Source: Ampelomyces quisqualis (Eukaryota; Ascomycota; Dothideomycetes; Pleosporales; Phaeosphaeriaceae). From it: a DNA stretch of 64,000 bases. Below, in pieces: positions 48,202 through 59,600 of this stretch (positions are counted from its first letter, which is position 1; every line of letters begins with the position of its first letter). Under the pieces are notes generated by a model, which was given only the letters and a program-made list of their open reading frames with translations, ran no database searches and was not told the DNA's origin. The translations under genes and the position numbers were made by a program. The stretch spans positions 808,501 to 872,500 of the forward strand of contig JAGTXZ010000002.1 of assembly GCA_018398575.1 (NCBI GenBank), given 5' to 3'.

Positions 48202-50000
48202 AGCTAAAGTACTCTATTAAAAAAACGTAATCTATATATCTTTTATTAAGACAATAACTCTATTACAGGTGTATATACTCTTCTATTTGCTATAGATATT
48301 TATTATACAAGTTTTCTTGTTTGTCTAGTAGTACTATATATTAAGTATAGTATCTGTTTTTCTTTACACCTATTAGTAGCACTTACTCTTTATAGTAAGC
48401 TAAAATTGTGTAAATAGTTAGGTAACACTATTACGTCTGTTATTAGTATACTCTAGTTATATACTATATTTAGCAGCCTCTTTAAGTGCTGCAGTTACTA
48501 GTTAGCTTTTATTTCTATAGTAACCTTCTATTATTAACGCTATAGTTAGTACTTACGTAATAACAGTTTGCCTATACAGTAATAATACACTTTACTCTTT
48601 AGAATAGAGTCTAAGAGCTTAGCTATTAATATATATCTAGCTAGTAGTGTCTAAGGTGTTGTTCTGCGTTATTGTGCCTTATAGTTAAGATTTCTAATAG
48701 TAATATATATTAGCTATACTGCTATATTGCTAGATATTATAGATAACTATATTTTGTCTACTACTAGTATAACTAGTACAAGAGTTGCACTATCTAGTAA
48801 GCGCTATTATATTAACTACTACTAATTCTTTAAGTGTAGTTTATAATATACTCTTATAGAATTATTAGGCGTACCTGTAAAAGAACAGCTAGGTGCGTAA
48901 ACTATCTTGTTAGCAAAGAGGTAATAACTAAGTATAAAGGTAATCTATAATATAATATCCTAGTATATAAATATATATCAGTTAGGTTAGAGGTTTTATA
49001 ACCTAGATATAATTACTATATTGTCTTATATCTAAACGTTGTCTTATAGACTAGATTAAATATCTAATTTAGCCTGTTGCTATTAGCGCCTTAATTAGAA
49101 CTATAGCTATAAATATAGCTTATATAGCTATATATTAGTAAAGAGGCTGTTAATGTTACCTAATATACATTTTATTCTTTGTAGCTACAATACAAACGCT
49201 AGTGCAAAAAGAGAACTAAAGGGCTCTACTATGTTATTCCTATTAGTGTTAGTACACGTGCGCTATTTAGCTACGTGTAGCCTACTACTTTGCGTCTGCT
49301 ATTTCTAAACTAAATAGTTTACTAGCGTGCTATCTACTTACTCTCTTAAACAGCTTATCTTATTCTTGTATAGACGCTAATATTAGGCCTATCTACTTTC
49401 TTACCTTATGTTTAGCTAGAGTGTAGTTATATTTATATAAGGTGTTGCTATGTAAAGCAGGTACTGCGTTATCTATAGTAGTATCTATTACGTTACAGCT
49501 ATTAGAGTTATGCTATTATATTATAGTATTAGGAGTTATAACTAGCGTATTATTAGGTAGCAGGTAGCAACACGTCTAGCATTAAGTACTGTATTTAATA
49601 AGTTCTATATACATCTTAGTGTAAAAGCTATATAGTATGTATATAAAATCTGTTACTAATTTACTTATATATAACTCTATAGTTTAGGTATAAAGAGACT
49701 AAGTATATAAAAACAGTATTAATATTAGTTATATAGTATTAGGGTAGTTACTAGCAGTATCTATCTTGTACTGTACAGTCTATTATCTACTATAGTCTAC
49801 TAAAGTCTACTATAGCTAATAGTTATCTAACCTGTGTATAGAACTATGCTAACAGTTATAGGCGTAATAACTAATATTTTTCTTTCCTTCTATATTCTTT
49901 ATTACACTAACAACTATTGTGTTATTATACTAGTGCTTACTTATTAACAACTAGGTTAGTTAAGCTAGCTAACACAGCTTAATAAAGATTAATATTAATA
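48202..50000 (-). pseudogene. Plavaka-type transposase, N-terminal half
   Basis: This segment rejoins 41080 once the Gypsy A element and one ATTCT are removed, and it lies upstream on the minus strand, where the transposase core should be. Reading is poor: the clearest stretch is GVKKNRYYT.YIVLLDKQEN near 48300-48420. No catalytic residue can be named. The assignment rests on position and on the downstream domain. Confidence 0.42.
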
Positions 50001-50604
50001 ACAATTTTTATACTAAAAAATATTAACACCTTAGAATAAGTAAGTTACAACGCGTTTAGAATATATATATTAGAACCCAAACGCATAAAAAGGTAAGTAT
50101 ACCTGTAAGTAGACACGTAGAAGGTTTAAATGTATAAAAAAAATAGACTAGTAGCTCTAGTAGCCTAGTATACAACCTGTACTAAGGTAGCTAGGCTTAG
50201 TATAGATAGAAGTAAGTAGAATAGTGTACTATATATACTATAGGTAAGACTAGTAACAAGCGTAGGCAATTACTTAATAGTAAGTAATAATAAGTATAAT
50301 TTATATGTAGTATTAACTAATATTCTAGGTAGCTAGTATATTTAACCTTATCTAGTTTTAAAATACCTATAGATCTAATTTATATTATTTCTCTAGCACA
50401 GTATAGGATAGTTGTCTACTAAAGACTACTATTCTAACTTGCTATAATGTGCAAATATAATAGAAGCTAAATGGTAATAAATACTATTAACAAACTACTA
50501 TACTTTAAACGTATCTATATACTGCTTACTTTGAAACTATTAGCGCTAATAGAGTATATAATAGCCTTACTAGCTAGCTATACTTTACCTCTTACTATAT
50601 ATAC

Positions 50605-50815
50605 GTTTTCCTAACCTTAAAACTAGAGATAAATTTACCTATATATCTCTAGTCTTAGGGTTAAGGTAATAGTCTTTTTATAATATATATATAGAACTTT
50701 ATATTATTTGTATCTATTATATACTTGCGCTTTTGTATATTTTCTTAACCTTTAAACTAGAGATAAATTTACCTATATATCTCTAGTCTTAGAGTTAAGG
50801 TATTAGTCTTTTATT
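50605..50815. repeat. Two copies of a stem-loop-forming repeat, 134 bp apart
   Basis: CTAGAGATAAATTTACC followed by TATATCTCTAG occurs at 50623 and 50757. Each copy lies in an imperfect inverted repeat with arms near TTAACC/GGTTAAG, so both can fold into hairpins. Confidence 0.65.
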
Positions 50816-51189
50816 AAAACATATACAGAATATTATATTATTTTTTTCTATTATAAGACTAAGAGCTGCGTTTATAATATATAAAACAAACTACGTATAG
50901 GTTATATATATAGCTGCTTCTTAACACGTAACTTATACTTCTAATTAAATATTACTTTCTTTGTATATATATTCTTTACAAGTCTAAGAGACTTAATCTT
51001 TTATTATATTTTTATTCTTATAAAACTAAAACTACACCTAGTATGTCTATATATTTGTATAGTTTAAAAATCTAGAACTAAGCTTTACTATATTGTTAGC
51101 ACTACACCTGCGCTACTTCTTAGCCTACTAGTATAAAAGTAAATTTATGTCCTATATAGACTCTTTAGCAACTGTTTAGATGTTGTAGC

Positions 51190-51440
51190 TTAACTAAGAT
51201 ACCTTATAATGTGTTTAATAACAAAGATCTCTATAATAATAGCTATAATAGTATTCTAGTACGTATATTAACAACTTAGCCTAATATAAAAGCGCTATTA
51301 TTATAATAACTTTGTTATGTTCTGTAACACTATTACTTAACTAAGATACCTTATAACGTGTTTAATAACAAAGATTTCTACACTAACAGCTATAATAGTA
51401 TTCTAGTGCGCACATTAATAACTTAGCCTAACTTAAGAAT
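51190..51440. repeat. 105-bp direct repeat, two copies
   Basis: AACTAAGATACCTTATAA at 51192 and 51339 starts two copies that stay similar for about 105 bp, through CTATAATAGTATTCTAGT and beyond. The period is 147 bp. A second, unrelated pair starting AACTAGTAGCTA lies near 52051 and 52153. Confidence 0.7.
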
Positions 51441-52639
51441 ACAATTCTTATACTACTAGGTAACTAGATAATATTAGAGATATAACTACAATTTATATAC
51501 TTTTGTTTATATATTATTATAGGTAAAAATTAAGAATAACATTAAGTTACAGTTATTTGTTAGAACTTTTCTATTCTAGTACTCTTATTAAGCTCTTTAA
51601 TAGCAAAGCCTACCTAAGTATCTACGACCTCTCTTATACTATATATAATGTATTTCTGTTAGACTCTACAAGTAGTAATCTAACGTCTAGATATTAAGAT
51701 ATTCTAACTACAACTTATATAACATTAAGTCCTATACTATTACTAAGCTTTATTATAGCTTTAAGAACTTTTACTTACGCGAAGAAGTTACGTATATTAA
51801 ACTTACCTATACTAAGATACTGCTAGCTATTAACAAAAAGGATACCTACTACGCTAGTAGATATAGCTAAGATCTTAAAGAATACCTGTATAAATTAAAA
51901 TAATAAGCCTGCATTTATCTATCTTAGATACGCTTAGTAGAGAAGAACATATATAAGAAGTAATATATAATACTTTATAAATCTTGTTTATAGTATATAA
52001 GGTAGCAAATACCTTAAACGCATTAATCTTTATAATTAGGCTCTTTTAATAACTAGTAGCTACAGTTGCGTTACACTATTAGCAACTGTTATCTACTAAA
52101 GAATACTACTAGTGCTGTACGCGACCTACTACTATAATAGGCTTCTTAAACAACTAGTAGCTATAGTTGTATTACACTATCTATAACTATTATCTACTAG
52201 ATAGTACTATTAGCGTTAATTGCAAGCTATCTATTGCAATAAGCACCTAGAGTAACTAATTAGTGCTATAATTATACTAGTATAGGTTTAAGGCTAGACT
52301 TGGATTTTGTTTTATATTAAATACTATAAGTAGCTACTAGAGTATTAGCATGTGCAAGTGTATTTTCTTTACTATATTAGATAGTAGATTACTCTTTGTA
52401 AATATATCTAGTTTTTACTATTATTCTACTACTATAACTTTAAGCCTATATTATCTAGTTTATAGATAGGTTAAGGTCTAATACCTAACTAGTAACACAG
52501 TTATGCCTAGACTATTATAGAACGTGTTAAGGTTTGTAAACATAAGGCATTATTTCTGTATTTAACACTATAACAACTTACTATATAGGCTACTAGAGCC
52601 TTTTGCTGCTATGTGTAACTAAACAATATAACTAATATT

Positions 52640-53756
52640 CTTCTAATAACGCAAGAATACTTAGACAGTAATAAAACTAAATATAGCAGCTATAATTACG
52701 CGCATAATAGGCGTCTGCAATAGAAAACTTTTAAGGTAGCTCTAAATAACTAGTATATAGAGTTGTAGGTAGCTTGTGTTAATGTTACTAATAACATAAT
52801 TTGAAAAACTACACGTTAACTTTAGTAACAGCTGCCTAAACATAATAGCTGCAAAATACTAAAGTTTAATAACAGATAGCTTACTATATATAAATAACAA
52901 TATAGTATACAGTTATATAAACAGTTTGCAAAAATAGTAAGTAACTATAGTAGTATAACAGTTAAGAACACTAAGCTTATAATAGAAGAGATTTGCAATA
53001 TAGTAAGTAGATACGCGCCTAAGAATTTATATAATATAGATAAGGCTAGTATATACTAAAAACACTTGCCCTAATATACGTTAGTAAACAATCTAGAAGC
53101 TAGACCTAGACTAGATAGAAAGTATATAACTAGTGTGCTGTATATAAACGTAGATAGCTTAGACTAAGTACTTCTATAGTTTATAGGATTTTTAAACTAC
53201 ACAACTTGTATAGATAGTAAAAAGAACTAAAATATCTGCAGTCTTAGCTATATCTATTAGGATAATAATTCTACTTAGATAGATACTAACATTATGCTAG
53301 AATAGCTTAAGTAGTTTAATAACTACATAAATAAATAAGTATTATTACTAATTAACAAGTTTCTGCCTTACAAACACGCAGTAGTAGAGCTTTAGATAAG
53401 CTACTAATTACTGCAAAACGTTTAGTATATATAGTGTTAATGTACTACAGGCTTATTATAGCAATAGAAGTTATAATACTTACTAATATAATAGAGTTAT
53501 ATTCTTGCCTGTAGGTAGTATAATACTATACTAACTAATAAACTAAAGCATTACCTGCGCATAGAAGGCTAAAGTCTGCGCCTATTTCTTATACTTTATA
53601 GTAGAAAAAAGTATAATAGGTAAATATTCTACTAAGATAATAGATATTATTTATACTATTTACTAAAGATGTTACGCGTAGTATAACAAGATAAGAGCTA
53701 AGACTATACACAGTAGCTAGTAGATCTTAACATATCTAAATATATACTACAGCCTA
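52640..53756 (+). pseudogene. pogo-like (DDE_1) transposase remnant
   Basis: Plus-strand frame with TAG/TAA stops. About 53023-53060 reads NLYNIDKASIY.KHLP, matching the family pattern 'iYN.DEtg....lP' with the first Asp kept and Glu changed to Lys. About 53110-53190 reads RKYITSVLYINVDSLD.VLL and FIGFLNYTTC, matching 'R.T.llc.NadGs...p..iGks..pr'. About 53340-53370 reads VLLLINKFLPYKHAV, matching 'LLLDNf.gH' with Asp now Asn. Then comes .CTTGLL. where 'nTTsllQPlDqg' is expected. The N-terminal DNA-binding part is unreadable. The 3' end is cut by the Gypsy C insertion at 53756. Confidence 0.68.
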
Positions 53757-54009
53757 TGTAAGAGGCAGACTCTAAGAGTAGATGCTAGGAAATAAAGACG
53801 TAAATTTGTAACCTATCCTAATTGCTACCTAAAAGGTTTTTATAGTTCTAAGGCAGTCTAGTCTAGAGGGTTTAGGCGCTCTGGTCTAGAACTGTTTTTG
53901 GTGTTCTAGCCTAGAGGATTTTTAGCGTTCTAGTTCAGAACCTTTTTAGTGTTTTAGCAAGCTAAGGTTTTTCTGTAACTAAGGACTAACTAGGCAGCAG
54001 CCTATTATA
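53757..54009 (-). repeat. 3' LTR of Gypsy family C copy 2
   Basis: 253 bp, starting TGTAAGAGGCAGACTC. Pairs with 61428-61680; ends CCTATTATA where the partner has CCTGTTACA. Confidence 0.92.
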
Positions 54010-56600
54010 TAATCCTTCTGCTTTAGCGCTAGGTGCGCTTAGACCTGTATAACTATTAAAATAAAAATTACTCTGCCTAAATCTATTATTCTACACTCTT
54101 ACTTCTTTTTTTAAGTAGTACTATATACTACACTAGCCTTGCCTTTTGTATACACGCTTACGCGTTGCCTCTCTTATTAATCTACGTATCTTCTGCGCCT
54201 ATACTGCTATTTGCAAAGATACTAAGTCTACGCAATTCTTACAGCTCTCTTGCTAAGTGTTACGCTATTAACTTCTCTGTTATAAGTGTTACATTTGCAG
54301 CGCTAAGCTAGGTCTAGGCATATTACTAACTAGTAATAGAATAGACCTAAGATTATTGTTAAGGCTAAGCTTAACCTGCTGTATTGTCTAAGCTGCACTA
54401 TTACTTAGCTTAAGAGTAATAAGTCTAAGTGCAAGATTACTTGTAGTAAGAGCACCTGCGCTTAGTGCAAGAACGCGTATATTATGTGCAGGCCTATAAG
54501 TTAACTACTATATTCTTTTACTTATCTAGTTAATTCTAATAACTTCTTAGATTAACAATTACTTTAAGATTATAGTTATTTTGCTTTGTAACGCTCTTAC
54601 TTGTAATCCTAAGGTTAAGTAGCTGTTAACGTAGTATACAATTACTAGTCTCTAGTCTAACTTTGTTAACAAGCTTAGAGCTGCTTAGGCAAAGTTTTGC
54701 AGTAGTAACAAGTCTAGCTACTAGAGTCTAACGCGTAAGGTTACTAAGGTTAATGTCTTAGTAGACATCTACTAGCTTCTCTAGTAGCTCTTTGTTAAGT
54801 AAGATACTATTATTTATAAGCTTAATAATATTAGCGCTAGCGTACAGTAGCTTTACACCAATATAAGTTATTCTTAATTTGTTTTTTCTCTGCTAGAGTT
54901 TGTTCTTCTGTAGCGTTTCTATGCATTTTACTAACATTTAATTAGGCTAAAGAGCATAACATGCAGATCTCTAGCGTAGGCTTTTAAGTTTTTACGTTAG
55001 CAACGCTCTTTATACTACTAATAGGCTGCTCTGTTACTTTAATATAATAGAGTCTAACATCTGCAAAAAGCCTACGTATAACGCAAAGGTACAGGCTAAG
55101 ACTAATTGTTTAGTAATAGCAACTATTACGCTCTCTAATAGTAAGAAAGTAGGCTCTAGCATATAGTGTCTTTGCTGTAGTTCCTGTGTAGCGCCTGTAG
55201 GCAATTTCTATAGTAATAGACTTTTCTTTGTAGTCTTTACCTTTATCCTATTACTAAGCCTAGACTTTATAAAACTAATCTTATATTCTTTAATACTACT
55301 TATATATTAGAATAGATGTTGCGCTCTATATCTTAAGCTTATAGGTTTTTGTAGCTCTACCTCTGTTGCAGATATTATTATTCTTACTAGTCTTTGTAGT
55401 CTAGCGCAGTCTAAGTATTAGAATCTTATACTTCTTTCTTAGGTTTTTCTAGGCTCTCTAAAAATTTATGCTACGCTGTGTCTTAACTGGCTATTGCCTA
55501 GCTTAAGTAGCTAGATATCTAAAGTTAATTTAGGCTCTTTCTCTTGCATTCTTTAGCTATTAATCTGTTAACGCTAAGCTTTTAGACTCTTTTCTTTTTA
55601 TTCCTAAGTTATTTTAGGTGCTTAGTAGGATTGTTACATTAGTTCTTGCATTTAGCATTTAGGTTCTTTATGTCTAAAGCCTAGAGACTGTTAACTACTA
55701 GTTATATCCTAGCTGTTAACTAGTTAAGGCAGTTGCAGGTTAGCTAATAGAATAGATATAGGCATTTTCTTCCTTCTCTACTCTCTGCTAAAGCTTTTAG
55801 TCTTAGGCTTCTGTCTATTGCAGCATCTTTGCATTCCTCCTATTAGTTACTTCTTAGCGTTAAGTATTATTTCTAAACGCAACTAAGTGCGCTACTATAT
55901 TATTTCTTATGCCTTAGGTTTTCTTTATACTTGTCTTAAGTTTATTCTTTTTCTACTAATCTCTCTTATGCATAACACTATTATCTGTTTCTATACTTGT
56001 TATACGTACCTGTAATTTCTCTCTTCTCTCTTTTTCTTTTCTCTTCTAATATACTTTATTTAGTAGTTAAGAAGAGCAGGCGCTTTACTAACAACCTATC
56101 TAAGTCTTATTCTATTCTAGTTTTGTCTAGCTATTTAGTAAAAGCTATAGTGTTAGTAACATTTACTTATAGTTCTTATATTAGTTCTGTATATCTTACC
56201 TATTTTATAAGGTACTATAGCTGTATGCCTTGCTCTTTCTTCTTCTACTATTCTACAAGAATATAGTTAACAAAGAACTTATTATTAGTTATATCTTTGT
56301 TCTCTATTATTACTTCTAGTTGCTAGTTATTAGACTTTTAGTGTAGAAGCAGATTACTTGCATTAAGCTAGAGGTAGTTAACGTAGAATCTTAAGTGCAC
56401 TCTAAAAGGCACGCTTAGTTCTACAACATATAGGAAGATAATCTTTATAACTATATATTTCTTGTTTTTCTAATCTAGCTTCTTTAAAGGTCTTTTGTTA
56501 GATATAGAGCAACTGTACTAGAGCTATACTTTATCTTCTATATAGAGTTTTAGCGCTTTCTGTCTATAATAAATAGCTTAGCGTTTCTATTCTTATTGTG
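54010..56600. other. Long 3' region of Gypsy family C
   Basis: About 2.6 kb lies between the integrase C-terminal region and the 3' LTR, far more than a usual 3' leader. A plus-strand (antisense) frame at about 54355-54495 has a Cys cluster (LLYCLSCTIT, then SKCKITCSKSTCA.CKNAYI, then MC). Minus frames contain Lys/Glu-rich stretches. The 89-codon plus ORF at 55997 looks like chance. No known domain. Confidence 0.4.
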
Positions 56601-59600
56601 CTTCTGCTATCTTTACTTATATATAGTCTATTGTTTCTTTTATCTTAGTTACTATTACTTTAGCAGTAGCTCTTTTATTGCTGCTAGACTAGTGCTAGTT
56701 CTTTGCAGTCTATTCTAGGTCTAACTAAATAGAGTTTGTGTTGTACCTGTGCTAGAGAAAGAATAGGCTAACGCCTATAGATGCTGTATTTTGTCTAGCT
56801 ATTGCAATTTATGCTAGTAGGTATAGAGCAGCCTAGTTTAACTAGTCTTAGTTTACAAAAGCTTTTAAGTAGGCTTCTACTATACTGTTTATTTACTCTG
56901 TAGCGCTATCTGTCTAAAGGTAGTATGCTGTTAAGACTCTTCTTTGTATTCTAAGCTTGTTGCAAAGTAATAACTAGAATTTACTTACAAATTATAACTT
57001 TTTGTTAGACACTATAGCGTCTAGAAGCTAGTAGTACGCAACTACTTGTTTAATAAATGCCTTAACTATAGTAAGAACTTCTAAGTTTAGAATAGGCACA
57101 AGTACTGCGTTTTTGCTTAGCTAGTTAGTAACTACTATAAAGTGTAACATTCTGTAGCTTAGCAAAAGGCTTACAATAAAGTCTACTAACAATTTCTTTT
57201 ATATTTAGACTAGAAGCAGGAGTAGGCGTAGTAGTTCTTGTTTAAGTTTTTTCTAAAGCTTTATTCTACTACATACTACGCAGTTCTAGACAAACTACTA
57301 GATGCTTAAAAATATTCTAGGCTAGAAGTAGTCTCTTACTAATATTGCGTATATGTTTTCTTTACCTAAGTGCTTAGTAATTAAAGAGTTATGTACTTCT
57401 AAGATAATATGCGTTTATAGGTTTATGCATTCTAGCACTTATTTACACTTTCTATAAAGTAAGTGTCCTAAGTTGTCTAAGCTATACTCTACTAGAGAAA
57501 CGTTTAGGCTTAAATGCAAAGGGAATTTTAGCTGTCCTGTTCTAACAGCGTTAACTACTAATTAGTAGGCTTTATCTGTACAGACAGCCTATTTCTACAA
57601 TTTCTTAATAGTAGGCTCTATTAGTCCTTTAGAGCGTTTGTTTATGTAGAGACTTTGCTTAGGTATAGTCTTGCATAGTACTGTAGTTTCTTTAGTAGCA
57701 TCTAGAGTATCTTCTACTACAGAAAGCTTTTTAGCACTTTAGTTATAGGCAACGTTTTTCTTTCTTAACGCAGCGTCTTTGTCTGCAAGCACGTTTTAGA
57801 GCGCTTTCTTTCTAACTATAGAGTAATCTTTAGCATTCTAGCTTTAGGCAACATTTCTTTTTCTTAACGCACTGTTTTTGTCTGTAAGCCTGTTTTAGAG
57901 CTACTCTGTTTCTTTCTTCTTCTATTATAGTGCATCTCTCTGCTAAGCTGCAAAAGAAGTAGTTAACGCAGTATCTTTGTCTGCAAGCATGTTTTAGAGC
58001 TACTCTGTTTCTTTCTTCCTCTACTATAGTATATCTCTCTGCTAAGCTGCAAGAAAAGTAACAAGTACTAAGTCTTTTTTATCTTTAGTTTCTAAAGTAA
58101 AAGTAAATAATTAGAAGGTCTAAGACTGTACCTGCGCGTCTACTTTTCTTTAAAAAAGATCTTATTTTTTTTTAGAAAGGGCATCTGCTCTGCTGTTAAC
58201 GTTTTCTAGGCAGTATTAGAATCTAATATTAAACGTGCTAAAAAACCCTACCTAGCAAACGTGTCTTTCTGTTAGTAGTTGTATAGTAGTAAAGTATTCT
58301 AGGTTCTTATAGTCTGTAAGCACAGTAAAATGCTTTACTCTCTAAAGTTTAGTTTTCTACTACTCTAAGCACTTAACTATAGCTAATAGCTTCTTGTTAT
58401 AGATAGTGTAGTTAGCTTCTACTGCTATATTCTTTACTAAGTAGTAAGCTACAGCCTAAAGGCGTCTGTCCTTACTATATTAAGATAGCACTTCTTTAGT
58501 TAACTATCTTAAGGCGTTGTATTCTACTACTATCTCTAGCTCTACATTAAAGTTTACTAGGGATAGTTCTGCTATAAAAGCTTCTTTTAGCTTATTAAAG
58601 GATATCTGTTGTTTAGGGCTCTAGTAGAAGGCTACGCCTTTCCTAGTTAGCCTAGTTAGTAAGGTAGCTAGCTCTAAGAAGTCTTTTATAAACTCTTAGT
58701 AGAAGTTAGCAAAGCTAACAAAACTTTAGACTTCTTTAACTATCTTAGAGGGCTCCTAGAAACGTATAGCAGCTACTTTCTTAAGGTTTATACTTATTTC
58801 TTTCTTAGCCTTAATAATAAATCTAAGGTATTTAGTCTTTTTTATGCTAAACTTACTTTTTCCTATATTAAGGTGTAACTCTACTGCCCTAAGTTTCTAG
58901 ATTACTAGCTTTACCTTTTTCTTATAGTCTACCTTAAACCTACTTGTGTATATTAACACGTTATCTATATAGGCTAAACAGAAATTATCTAGGTATTCTC
59001 TTAGTGTCTAATTAATATATCTCTAGAACGTACTTAGGGCGTTTGTAAGTCTAAAGAGTGTTACAAGCTACTTATAGAGGCTAAAGCGCGTTTAGAAGGC
59101 TGTCTCCTATTTGTCTTTTTTAGTAATCTTAATCTTATAGAATACTTAGATAATATCTACTTTAGTAAACTATTTAGCTTTAGCAATCTAGGCAAAGGTT
59201 TCTTAGATAAGTAGGAGTAGGTATCTATTCTTCTTTGTAATTACGTTAATAGCCTAGTAGTCTATACAGAACTATAGGCCTCTTTCTAGCTTCTTTACAA
59301 ATAGGACTAGTGTAGAAGCGCTTAACTAGCTTACCTGTATAAAGCTACAGTCTAGGTAAGAAGTAAGCTCTTTTTAAAGCACAAGAAGTTCTTTCCTTAA
59401 CATGCTATATAGTAGGCTCTATAGCACCTCTATAGTCTTTTTATCTTTTTCTACTAGCTTAATAGAATAATTAATAGTAGGTTCTCTTACTAGAGGGAGT
59501 TAGTCTGCTTCCTTGCGTAAGAAGGTTTTATATTTCTCTTTTAGGTAATCTAAGAGCACTAACCTAGAGTCTACTTAGAGCTTAGTTTTTAGAGCCTTTT

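Larger units (their letters stand above)
28200..50616 (-). mobile_element. Plavaka-type DNA transposon, interrupted by hAT copy B and Gypsy family A
   Basis: Left end is CGTTAGGAAAA at 28200, placed inside Gypsy family C copy 1 and shared with the 851-bp MITE. Host segments are 28200-31193, 38065-41080 and 48197 to about 50.6 kb. The first two segments carry the same tandem repeat at the hAT junction. The last two rejoin through the ATTCT duplication of Gypsy A. GTTTTCCTAAC at 50605-50615 is a candidate right terminus, but Gypsy C does not visibly resume after it, so the right edge is uncertain. Coding runs on the minus strand. Confidence 0.55.
50001..52640. other. Unassigned repeat-bearing stretch
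   Basis: No gene recognised. It contains three pairs of direct repeats, listed or described separately. A short plus frame near 51770-51900 (TFTYAKKLRILNLPILRYC) may be a coding relic. Confidence 0.4.

Noticed and set aside
28200..50616. Calling the block a centromere or telomere-adjacent region
   Set aside because: A RIP-mutated transposon nest fits either, but no telomere repeat is present and sequence alone cannot show CenH3 binding.
54355..54495. Zn2Cys6 transcription factor DNA-binding domain
   Set aside because: The Cys spacing (C-x2-C-x11-C-x3-C-x4-C-x2-C-x6-C) does not fit C-x2-C-x6-C in the first half, and it lies antisense in a Gypsy element like the other Cys-cluster ORFs.
55997..56266. 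89-codon plus ORF
   Set aside because: Antisense to the Gypsy C 3' region. A low-complexity Ser/Tyr/Leu product is expected from AT-rich DNA lacking TGA.
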